Shown here: in pieces, positions 1 to 5,402 of the stretch
How the letters are laid out: the number at the start of each line of letters is the position of its first letter
Position numbering within the stretch: position 1 is the first letter of the stretch
IMG/VR virus record: IMGVR_UViG_3300036826_000134
Span: 1 to 34,688 of that record
DNA length: 34,688 nucleotides
Strand: one strand, 5' to 3'
DNA from: a virus
Translations under genes and position numbers: made by a program
The notes under the pieces: generated by a model
Databases searched by the model: none
Seen by the model: the letters and a program-made list of their open reading frames with translations, nothing else
Told to the model about the DNA's origin: nothing

Positions 1-20
1 GGCGATAAGGGGGAAGTCCT

Positions 21-100
21 GGCACGGCCCGGCTCGGCGGGGCTCGGCGCGGCCCGGCGAGGCATGGCAAGGCTGGGCAAGGCGAGGCAGGGCACGGCAA
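21..100. repeat. GGCNN pentamer array, 16 units
   Basis: Sixteen consecutive 5-bp units each begin with GGC and vary in the last two bases (AC, CC, TC, GG, TC, GC, CC, GA, AT, AA, TG, AA, GA, AG, AC, AA). No unit breaks the phase. The tract lies in non-coding DNA directly upstream of the first early promoter. A 5-bp period places GGC on alternating faces of the helix every half turn. Role unknown; protein binding, an origin-associated tract or slippage are possible. It may extend left of the window. Confidence 0.85.
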
Positions 101-119
101 AATTCCTGCTCATAAAGCC

Positions 120-148
120 TTGCATCATAGGCGTCGCCTTCCTATGTG
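120..148 (+). promoter_or_regulatory. early promoter with TAGG-N9-CCTA operator (copy 1)
   Basis: The -35 box is TTGCAT (120-125), the spacer is 17 bp and the -10 box is TATGTG (143-148). An inverted repeat TAGG (128-131), 9 bp, CCTA (141-144) overlaps the spacer and the first two bases of the -10 box. Three other promoters in the window have this arrangement at the same register. It precedes the gene at 193, whose ribosome-binding site ATAGGAGGGT (180-189) is nearly identical to that of the gene at 33482. Confidence 0.7.
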
Positions 149-192
149 TTTAGTGCCTGGGCATGGGGCTCGGGCTGACATAGGAGGGTCTG

Positions 193-651
193 ATGGAAAT
201 TCTCAAGGGACACACCACGCGGGAGACGGCCTACGTGGTTGACGATTATCCCTACGGGTTCCGTCTGCGGTGCAAAATCCGCTACTGGCTGGAGTATCAC
301 CCCAAGCACGGGTTCCGGTTCGTCTCCGAGACCACGAACCCCAAGCGGCCGGGCGAGGTCTGGAACAAGCCGAAGGCTTCCACTTACTGTCGGTTCGGCG
401 GCGCCATGTTCCTCAATGATGAGGGTCATGTGAAATGGGCGGGCCTGACCGAATACTCCACCGGCGCCGAAGCGAAAGCCTGGGCGGACAAGTACGGCGA
501 GGGAGTGCCGGAGGCGGGCCGCGACACCCTGGCGAAGTGGGTCGCCGCCAAGCTCGCGTATGACGGGGCACGCAAGCCCGACGATCCGCTCAACGTCGGC
601 CTGCCCGAGGCCCGCAAGGCGTTCTTTGAAACCAAGGGAGAGGACCGATGA
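193..651 (+). CDS. conserved hypothetical phage protein, 152 aa
   Basis: First gene of the rightward early cluster, starting 7-8 nt after a strong AGGAGGG site and 45 nt after a promoter/operator. The 152-residue protein is soluble, with no signal peptide or membrane segment. It is rich in aromatic residues near the start (a VDDYPYGFRLRCKIRYWLEY stretch at about residues 16-35) and has a charged C-terminus. Proteins of this type recur in early regions of temperate phages, but I know of no established function. Its stop overlaps the next start (ATGA), so translation of the two is probably coupled. Control by the TAGG-N9-CCTA operator suggests it is repressed together with three other transcription units. 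Confidence 0.85.
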   Translation: MEILKGHTTRETAYVVDDYPYGFRLRCKIRYWLEYHPKHGFRFVSETTNPKRPGEVWNKPKASTYCRFGGAMFLNDEGHVKWAGLTEYSTGAEAKAWADKYGEGVPEAGRDTLAKWVAAKLAYDGARKPDDPLNVGLPEARKAFFETKGEDR

Positions 652-863
652 AATACTTCACCGACAAGGTCACCCTGCATCGCCGCACGAGTGTGTTCGG
701 GTACGAGCCGACGCTCTGCCGGGTCGATGTGGCGATAAACATGGAGGCGCTCTTTCGCCTGATCGGTGAGCGCGCTCTCGACAACAAGAACAAGCGCACC
801 CGGCTACTCGGCGGGATAGTCACCGGCGAGGTGCGAATGCCCGAGCCGATGACGACGAACTAG
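648..863 (+). CDS. hypothetical protein, 71 aa
   Basis: The start overlaps the stop of the preceding gene by 4 nt, and GGGAGAGG lies just upstream, so it is very probably co-translated with it. The 71-residue product is basic in the middle (a DNKNKRTR stretch), has no cysteine pairs beyond a single Cys and no membrane segment, and matches no family I recognise. Its TAG stop begins a sequence (861-885) that closely resembles one at 33389-33413. A rho-independent terminator follows 22 nt later, so it ends the first early transcript. Confidence 0.75.
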   Translation: MKYFTDKVTLHRRTSVFGYEPTLCRVDVAINMEALFRLIGERALDNKNKRTRLLGGIVTGEVRMPEPMTTN

Positions 864-885
864 GAATTTTCCGCATAGCTGCCAT

Positions 886-917
886 GAGGCCCGGCCTAGT
901 GTCGGGCCTCTTGTTAT
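886..917 (+). terminator. rho-independent terminator after first early operon
   Basis: A 10-bp stem with one G-U pair is formed by GAGGCCCGGC (886-895) and GTCGGGCCTC (901-910), with a 5-nt loop, followed by a T-rich tail TTGTTATT. The tail doubles as the -35 region of the next promoter, so termination and initiation sites are interleaved. Confidence 0.75.
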
Positions 918-938
918 TAGGCATTCCCCGCCTATGTA
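911..938 (+). promoter_or_regulatory. early promoter with TAGG-N9-CCTA operator (copy 2)
   Basis: The -35 is TTGTTA (911-916), the spacer 16 bp and the -10 TATGTA (933-938). TAGG (918-921), 9 bp, CCTA (931-934) sits in the same register as in copies 1, 3 and 4: the last TA of the right arm is the first TA of the -10 box. It precedes the gene at 982. Downstream, a TGCCTGGGC block is shared with copy 1. Confidence 0.65.
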
Positions 939-981
939 CGTGATGCCTGGGCGAGGTTCCAGGCAGAAAGGGGAAACCAAG

Positions 982-1248
982 ATGAAACCGCTCACCAGGA
1001 ATGAAAAGCTCGGGATGGTCTGGCGGGCCACGCATCCCGACTACCGCGGCAAGGTCGACGGCATCCGCATGGTGCTGGTTCTCGATCGGCCCACCGGCGC
1101 GACGGTGCTGGTCCCGCTCGACGGGCTCACCGACGACGACCTGAACGCCAAGCTGCCGGCGCATGTGCGCGCCTGCCTGAAATACGAGGACGCCACCGGC
1201 TGGGGGCGCGTGCCGACGAACCGCGCCGACGATTACCACGGAGCCTAG
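982..1248 (+). CDS. hypothetical protein, 88 aa
   Basis: I chose ATG 982 because AAGGGG (968-973) is correctly spaced before it; an in-frame ATG at 934 lies inside the promoter -10 box. The 88-residue protein begins MKPLTRNEKLGMVW and has no cysteine pairs, membrane segments or known motif. A short beta-rich middle (IRMVLVLDRPTGATVLVPL) suggests a small folded domain. It is expressed from its own TAGG-N9-CCTA promoter and is followed 10 nt later by the small zinc-binding gene, so the two form an operon. Function unknown. Confidence 0.8.
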   Translation: MKPLTRNEKLGMVWRATHPDYRGKVDGIRMVLVLDRPTGATVLVPLDGLTDDDLNAKLPAHVRACLKYEDATGWGRVPTNRADDYHGA

Positions 1249-1258
1249 GGAGGGAGCC

Positions 1259-1486
1259 ATGACCATGATCCGACGCGATGCGTTCGCCCGCACCGAGCTG
1301 CACCGGCGCACGGTGAAGGATGATCCGCCCCGCTGCTTCTGGGGCTGTGATTGGTGCGGCCGCCGACGCCGAGGCGATCGGCTGTTCGTCTACCGCACCG
1401 AGACCGACGGCGGCCGCACCTTCGAGCACCGCGGCCGGTTCTGCTGCCTCGACTGTCACAACGCCTGGCATGGAGTTGACGCCTAG
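1259..1486 (+). CDS. small zinc-ribbon-like protein, 75 aa
   Basis: A 75-residue basic protein with two cysteine pairs, CDWC and CLDC, about 27 residues apart, plus nearby His residues (HRGRF and CHNAWH). This is the signature of a small zinc ribbon or treble-clef fold. AGGGAG lies immediately upstream. Three other small double-CxxC proteins occur in the window (30319, 30528, 21896). Such phage proteins often bind DNA, RNA or host polymerase, but nothing here shows which. Its TAG stop forms part of the next TAGG-N9-CCTA operator. Confidence 0.75.
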   Translation: MTMIRRDAFARTELHRRTVKDDPPRCFWGCDWCGRRRRGDRLFVYRTETDGGRTFEHRGRFCCLDCHNAWHGVDA

Positions 1487-1504
1487 GTGCCGGGCGCCTA
1501 GCAT
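1476..1504 (+). promoter_or_regulatory. promoter with TAGG-N9-CCTA operator (copy 3)
   Basis: The -35 is TTGACG (1476-1481), the spacer 17 bp and the -10 TAGCAT (1499-1504). The operator arms are TAGG (1484-1487) and CCTA (1497-1500), in the same register as the other copies. The site overlaps the end of the upstream gene and reads into the HTH gene at 1524, which suggests autoregulation by that protein. This is inference. Confidence 0.65.
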
Positions 1505-1523
1505 CAGAACAGGAGGTGCCGAC

Positions 1524-1787
1524 ATGAAACCCGATCCCACACGAATGACGGCCGAGCAGTTCAACGCCGCGTTGATCAAGCTCGGCTTCCCGATGTCCGG
1601 GCTCGCGAGCGACCTCGGACAAAGCGAGTGCGCGCGCTTCTTCGGGCACGCCGCTCGGCAGGTCCGCGCCTGGGCGCTGGGCGATGTACGAGTACCGCCC
1701 GGCGTCTCGATCGCGCTCAACCTGATGTTGAAGCTCAACGTCAACCGCGACAAGGCGGTGAAGCTCCTGGGCCTGGCCCGTGAGTGA
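1524..1787 (+). CDS. small HTH DNA-binding protein (XRE-like), 87 aa
   Basis: The start at ATG 1524 is fixed by AGGAGGT (1511-1517). The 87-residue protein has the layout of small alphaproteobacterial HTH regulators: an initial helix (AEQFNAALIKLG), an ARFFG turn, a putative recognition segment RQVRAWALGD, then VPPGVSIALNLML. It is a candidate repressor or regulator of the phage. Its own promoter carries a TAGG-N9-CCTA operator, and the total 17-bp symmetric site suits a dimer of such a protein. It overlaps the integrase reading frame by 8 nt if the upstream GTG (1780) is used. No CI- or Cro-type protein is otherwise obvious in the early region. Confidence 0.75.
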   Translation: MKPDPTRMTAEQFNAALIKLGFPMSGLASDLGQSECARFFGHAARQVRAWALGDVRVPPGVSIALNLMLKLNVNRDKAVKLLGLARE

Positions 1788-1809
1788 ACCGCCAAGCAGG
1801 AGGGGGAAG

Positions 1810-2751
1810 ATGAGCAAACGACCTGATCCACACATCAAGGGAGGGACCTTCGCCAAGGTGATCTCCGAATACATGCAGAGCCCGCATTTCAACAGCCTCG
1901 CCGAGAGCAGCCGTTACAAGTACCGGCGCCTGTTCAAGATCGCCGAGGCGCCCGAGGCGCTCGGTCTGGTCGCGGTCGAGCAGATGCACCCGGCGATCGT
2001 GCAAGCCTTCCTCGACGGCTTCGCCGATCGGCCCGGTGCCCAGTACGGCGCGCTGGCGGCGATCAAGGCGGTCGAGAAATGGGCGATCGTGCGCCGCAAG
2101 CTGCCGGGCACCATCACGCTCGGTTGCGAGCTGATCGGCGGCGGCGACGGCAACCGGCCCTGGACCGAGGAGCAAGTCTACTTCGCCGAGCACCGCCTGC
2201 CGGAAACCTGGTCTCGCGTCGTCACCCTCATGGTCAATACTGGACAGAGGGGGAGCGACATCGTCAAGATGGGATGGACCGACCTGGAGACCTACGACGG
2301 CCACCGCGGGATCAACGTGATCCAGAAAAAGACCGGCCGGCAAATCTGGATACCCTGCACCGCCGAGCTCAATGCCGCGATCGACAGATGGGAGCGCGCG
2401 GGGGAGCGGGGGCCGCGTCCGTTCATCCTCAAAGCCCGCGGAACCAAGTGGACGCGGGAGGACCTGTCGACCTACTGGACGCCGCTGCGCAACAAGCATC
2501 CCGAGCTGGCCGGCTGCAAGCTGCACGGGCTGCGCGCGGTTGCCTGCGTGCGGCTCTTGCGAGCGGGGGCGAATACCAGGCAGATCGGCGACATGGTCGG
2601 CATGTCCGAGCAGATGGTCGCCCGCTATACCCGGTTTGCCGAGCAACGCAAGAATGCGCTTGCCGCGGTCGCCATCCTGGAAGAACGCAATGTGGCGACG
2701 GGGATGAACGGGGAACGAACCTCTCGCGAACGCAGCATGCGGAAAACCTGA
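1810..2751 (+). CDS. int: tyrosine-family site-specific integrase, 313 aa
   Basis: Lambda-integrase-family recombinase that would insert and excise the phage by strand exchange between attP and attB. Residue numbers count from ATG 1810. An N-terminal core-binding SAM-like region covers about residues 1-110. The catalytic domain shows Arg in the GQRGSD motif (about 145), Lys in the QKKTGRQ beta-turn (about 170), HGLR (box II His-x-x-Arg, about 238-241), and the nucleophile Tyr in VARYTRF (about 273). The length is typical. ATG 1810 follows GGAGGGGG (1799-1806) well; GTG 1780 is an alternative. A strong terminator follows. No tRNA-like att core was found beside it. Confidence 0.93.
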   Translation: MSKRPDPHIKGGTFAKVISEYMQSPHFNSLAESSRYKYRRLFKIAEAPEALGLVAVEQMHPAIVQAFLDGFADRPGAQYGALAAIKAVEKWAIVRRKLPGTITLGCELIGGGDGNRPWTEEQVYFAEHRLPETWSRVVTLMVNTGQRGSDIVKMGWTDLETYDGHRGINVIQKKTGRQIWIPCTAELNAAIDRWERAGERGPRPFILKARGTKWTREDLSTYWTPLRNKHPELAGCKLHGLRAVACVRLLRAGANTRQIGDMVGMSEQMVARYTRFAEQRKNALAAVAILEERNVATGMNGERTSRERSMRKT

Positions 2752-2774
2752 CCTAACCCATTGAAAACAAAGGG

Positions 2775-2813
2775 AACGACGGTATGACCTAAAAGCTCAT
2801 ACCGTCGTTTTTT
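2775..2813 (+). terminator. rho-independent terminator after integrase
   Basis: A perfect 13-bp stem is formed by AACGACGGTATGA (2775-2787) and TCATACCGTCGTT (2797-2809), with a 9-nt loop and a run of six T (2808-2813). It is the clearest terminator in the window and ends the integrase transcript. The A-rich flank upstream could give weak bidirectional function. Confidence 0.92.
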
Positions 2814-2845
2814 CAACGGCTTACGAGGGGGGTCGCTGCCGAGAG

Positions 2846-2874
2846 TAGCCGGAAATAGCCGGATTTTGCCGGCT
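2846..2874. repeat. TAGCCGGA tandem repeat and small hairpin
   Basis: TAGCCGGA occurs at 2846-2853 and again at 2856-2863, a 10-bp period. The second copy forms a 6-bp stem AGCCGG (2857-2862)/CCGGCT (2869-2874) with a 6-nt loop. It lies between the integrase terminator and the next promoter, where an attP or recombinase arm site could be. That role is only positional inference. The block 2831-2852 also matches 33036-33057 at 19 of 22 bases. Confidence 0.5.
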
Positions 2875-2889
2875 CTTCGCTGGCGCATC

Positions 2890-2933
2890 TGTCCAGTTGC
2901 CGCTGGACAAAGTGTCTAACAATCGGGTATGAG
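2890..2933 (+). promoter_or_regulatory. putative promoter with inverted repeats upstream of gene 2965
   Basis: TGTCCAG (2890-2896) and CTGGACA (2903-2909) form a 7-bp inverted repeat. TGGACA (2904-2909) could be a -35 box with TATGAG (2928-2933) as -10 after 18 bp. TGGAC-N5-GTCTA (2904-2918) is a second symmetric element; a close match, TGGAC-N5-GTCCA, lies upstream of the other rightward gene group at 30319. AGGAGG follows at 2955-2960 for the GTG start. Confidence 0.4.
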
Positions 2934-2964
2934 GCTCCCCTTTGCTCAAAGGTAGGAGGAGCCA

Positions 2965-3414
2965 GTGTTTGGAAAGCAAGACAAGGGAGCGATCAGACGG
3001 GGCGGCCCAGGTCCGGGGCCATTGCCGCGGGCCGACGATCTCGAAAGGGAGTTCGCCGAGATACTCGACCGTGAGGCGCCGTCCGGGCCGACTGCCGCTG
3101 CCTCCGACGTGCGCCTGGCGATCATGGCCTCGTGCGAGAGCACGACCAAGCAATTCCTCGCCCGGCTCGATGCTGCCGATCGCCGGCTCGCCGAGGCCCG
3201 GCGGCTGGTCGTGCAGCTCGCCGACGTGCTCGGCAAGATCGGCAACGAACTCGCCGATCAGATCGACAACACCATGCTCGATCTCGATGACCTGACGAAC
3301 AAGGTGCGGGCGAGCCCGCTGGCGAAGCAGCTCCCGAGATACCCGGCGCCCCCGCCACCGAACGACAACCGGGTGCCGCCGACGATGGACCTCAACGGCG
3401 GGAAGCCCGTGTGA
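2965..3414 (+). CDS. coiled-coil hypothetical protein, 149 aa
   Basis: Starts at GTG 2965, supported by AGGAGG (2954-2959) at good spacing. The 149-residue protein has a Gly/Pro-rich N-terminus (RRGGPGPGPLPRAD), a long helical, heptad-like middle from about residue 25 to 115 (rich in Ala, Leu, Arg, Asp and Glu), and a Pro-rich tail. No catalytic motif, cysteine or membrane segment is visible. It has its own putative promoter and is followed by a terminator, so it is a single-gene unit between the integrase and the convergent lysis genes. That position is typical of accessory (moron) or lysogeny-expressed genes. Function unknown. Confidence 0.75.
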   Translation: MFGKQDKGAIRRGGPGPGPLPRADDLEREFAEILDREAPSGPTAAASDVRLAIMASCESTTKQFLARLDAADRRLAEARRLVVQLADVLGKIGNELADQIDNTMLDLDDLTNKVRASPLAKQLPRYPAPPPPNDNRVPPTMDLNGGKPV

Positions 3415-3494
3415 TGCTGCGGCATTTCTCATGCGCGCATTGCATCAGCACAGACAAGGCTAGACAGAGCGCGCTGTTCGTTCGAGTACCGCGC

Positions 3495-3542
3495 AAACCC
3501 GGCCGCTCCAGGTCTCGCATCGGCGGCCGGGTTTTCCTTTTT
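3495..3542 (+). terminator. terminator between convergent early and late blocks
   Basis: A 12-bp stem AAACCCGGCCGC (3495-3506)/GCGGCCGGGTTT (3523-3534) has a 16-nt loop, followed by TTTTCCTTTTT. The T-tract is on the rightward side, so it mainly stops the transcript of the gene at 2965. Its tail touches the stop codon of the leftward endolysin gene. Leftward transcripts would form the same stem without a good T-run. Confidence 0.8.
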
Positions 3543-5098
3543 CAGGCGACCTCGATCTCCTCGTCTACGATCGTCTGCACCTCGAACAACAGCCGATCGG
3601 CCTCCGGCAGGACCTCGGCCTCGTGCCGGTTGATCGGTCCCCAGTGCTGGCGGATCAATCGCAGGCCCACCGCGGTCGTCTCGACCGCAAATTGCGGGCA
3701 CGCCTTCGCAAGCTCCTGGTACTCGCGGCCGGTGCCGGAGCCGTAGCTCTCCCAGTCCGAGGCGGAGCAGCTCACGTCGTCGGCGAAGATCGAGCGGTGG
3801 CATTGCGGCGGCTGGCTCGCGTACTGGTCGAGCAGGTTGATGAACGAGGTGGTCGAGCTCGAAGCGTTCCAGCTTGTCTGAAACAGCCCAGCCTCCGCGG
3901 TGTCGGCGCTGACGTTGTCGGCGCTCGTATCCCGCCCTTCGCAATGCCGGCCCGAGCTTTCCCGCATACCGAGCCCGATCAACAGCACGAACACGTGCCG
4001 CAGGGTCTCCGGGCCGTCGGCATGATTGCTCATGGCAAGGTCGACGAAGATGTGATCGTACCAGGCGAGCGCATCGACCTCATCGTTGCGGGTGTCGGCC
4101 TTCGCCATCTCCTTGGCGGTGAGATCGTCGGCCAGGAGCTTGCGGTAGACCAGCGCGTAAGCGACCGCCATGCCCTTGGTGTAGCCGATCGGGGCGATGC
4201 CGCGATCCTGCCAGGAGTAGCGCGCGAGCGCGGACCGCTCGGCGGCGGAGAGAATGCGGTTGATCGTCTGCGCGGACAGCATCTCCGGCAACGGCGGCGG
4301 ATACGGTGGCAGATCGAAATCACGCTCCAGCGCGCCCCAGGTGTCGTTGCCGATGATGCCATCGGCGGCGAGCGCATTGCGGCGCTGATAGTCGATCACC
4401 GCGGCTTCCGTCTGCGGCCCAAAATCGCTGTCACGATCGAGCCCGAGCGCCTGCTGCACGATCAGCACATCGGGACCATAATCGCCCTTGCCGATCATCG
4501 GCCGGCCGGTGTCGGACGGCGGCGCCGGCGGCTCGATCGGCGGCCGCTCGGGCCGCTCCGGCGGCTCCGGCGGCTCCTCGACGGAGACCCCACCGATTGC
4601 CTCGGCGATCGCGGCGCAGATGTCGACGAAGTTTGCGCGGTAGAGATCGGCATCGGCCCGGCTGTCCACAAAGCACGTCTCGATCAGGATCGCCGGCTGC
4701 TCGGTGTTGTTGAGGAAGAACAGATCGGAGCGGTATTTCGCCCCGCGATCGATGAACCCGCCGGCGCCGGCGATCGCCGCCGAAACCTTGTAGGCGAGCT
4801 CCTTCTGCGTGACGTAGAGGCACTCCGTCCCCATCGGCGAGCTTGTCACCTGGTAGGCATTGAAATGCACGCTCACGTCGAGGTCGCGGGTCTGCGCGTT
4901 GTGGTAGGCGACGATGGTGTTGAGGTTCTGGTTCTGCGTGGTCGAGGTGTTGTCATGGAACGTCTTTACCGTCACGCCGGCATCGCGCAGATAGTCAGCA
5001 ACCCTCTCGACCACCTTGCGCGCCTCATCGACCTCATCGAGGTAGAACATGGCGCCGCGCACGTACTTGCCGTGCCCGCTGCTGATGACGATTGCCAT
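3542..5098 (-). CDS. modular endolysin: amidase, peptidoglycan-binding domain, transglycosylase-like C-terminus
   Basis: A 518-residue lysis enzyme without a signal peptide. Residues 1-170 resemble zinc N-acetylmuramoyl-L-alanine amidase of the Amidase_3 type: SSGHG with His9, an acidic segment with Glu22/Glu25, SVHFNA with His78, and ETCFVD with Glu140. A Pro/Glu linker (about 175-200) leads to a PG_binding_1-like domain (about 203-258, with QQALGL, FGPQTEAAVIDYQ and GIIGNDTW). The rest (about 275-510) contains RESSG (Glu380) and AGLFQTSW (403-410), an arrangement like the ES-G and GL-Q motifs of soluble lytic transglycosylases; this part is less certain. It would cut both stem-peptide and glycan bonds. 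It starts 3 nt after the holin-candidate stop, with GAGGATGAAGG as ribosome-binding site. Confidence 0.87.
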   Translation of the reverse strand: MAIVISSGHGKYVRGAMFYLDEVDEARKVVERVADYLRDAGVTVKTFHDNTSTTQNQNLNTIVAYHNAQTRDLDVSVHFNAYQVTSSPMGTECLYVTQKELAYKVSAAIAGAGGFIDRGAKYRSDLFFLNNTEQPAILIETCFVDSRADADLYRANFVDICAAIAEAIGGVSVEEPPEPPERPERPPIEPPAPPSDTGRPMIGKGDYGPDVLIVQQALGLDRDSDFGPQTEAAVIDYQRRNALAADGIIGNDTWGALERDFDLPPYPPPLPEMLSAQTINRILSAAERSALARYSWQDRGIAPIGYTKGMAVAYALVYRKLLADDLTAKEMAKADTRNDEVDALAWYDHIFVDLAMSNHADGPETLRHVFVLLIGLGMRESSGRHCEGRDTSADNVSADTAEAGLFQTSWNASSSTTSFINLLDQYASQPPQCHRSIFADDVSCSASDWESYGSGTGREYQELAKACPQFAVETTAVGLRLIRQHWGPINRHEAEVLPEADRLLFEVQTIVDEEIEVA

Positions 5099-5101
5099 CC
5101 T

Positions 5102-5359
5102 TCATCCTCTGTCGATGTCGGGAACGTCGCTGCGCGGCACCACGCAGCGCGAGAGCAGATCGCTGATCTCCCGCTGGTACTCGTATTGATGCTTGAGCAT
5201 CTCATTGCGGAAGGTCGCCGCCGCGCTCAGCGCATAGAATAGGAACGCCAGCATCCCCAAATTGGCGACGACCAGCGCCAGCACCGCCGGCTGTGAACCG
5301 AGCGCGGATACAATCCCGCCGGCGACCTTGCCGGCTTCCTCGACGGGACCGGGGTTCAT
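5102..5359 (-). CDS. putative holin, single transmembrane segment, 85 aa
   Basis: A small 85-residue protein with one strong hydrophobic span (about residues 26-48, rich in Val, Ala, Leu and Phe) flanked by a short N-terminus and a charged, coiled C-terminal tail. Size, topology and position immediately upstream of the endolysin fit a phage holin or other lysis membrane protein. No family signature proves this, and a spanin-like role is possible. It begins 31 nt after a copy of the GTGCGTTGAGC element, which may control the lysis pair. The ribosome-binding site is weak. Confidence 0.65.
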   Translation of the reverse strand: MNPGPVEEAGKVAGGIVSALGSQPAVLALVVANLGMLAFLFYALSAAATFRNEMLKHQYEYQREISDLLSRCVVPRSDVPDIDRG

Positions 5360-5390
5360 GGAAGCCCGTGTTACGGCGGCCAGGCCCCCG

Positions 5391-5402
5391 GCTCAACGCA
5401 CT
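5391..5402 (-). promoter_or_regulatory. late-block element GTGCGTTGAGC (copy 1)
   Basis: On the leftward strand AGTGCGTTGAGC reads toward the holin-candidate gene. It contains the stop codon of the polyvalent protein gene (GTG CGT TGA). Seventeen bp downstream is TAACAC, a possible -10, if TTGAGC acts as -35. The distance to the next ATG is 31 nt, the same as for copy 2. Confidence 0.6.

Noticed and set aside
21-100. GGCNN array as a CRISPR or microsatellite
   Set aside because: Units of 5 bp with varying bases and no spacers are not a CRISPR array, and the units differ too much for a simple microsatellite.
2752-2960. tRNA-derived attP core next to the integrase
   Set aside because: The intergenic sequence contains no recognisable tRNA 3' end. 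The att site cannot be placed from this sequence alone.
3623-5242. 539-codon open frame on the rightward strand opposite the lysis genes
   Set aside because: It is antisense to the clear amidase and holin-candidate frames, has an Arg/Gly/Asp/Val composition typical of the complement of GC-rich genes, and has no ribosome-binding site or motif.
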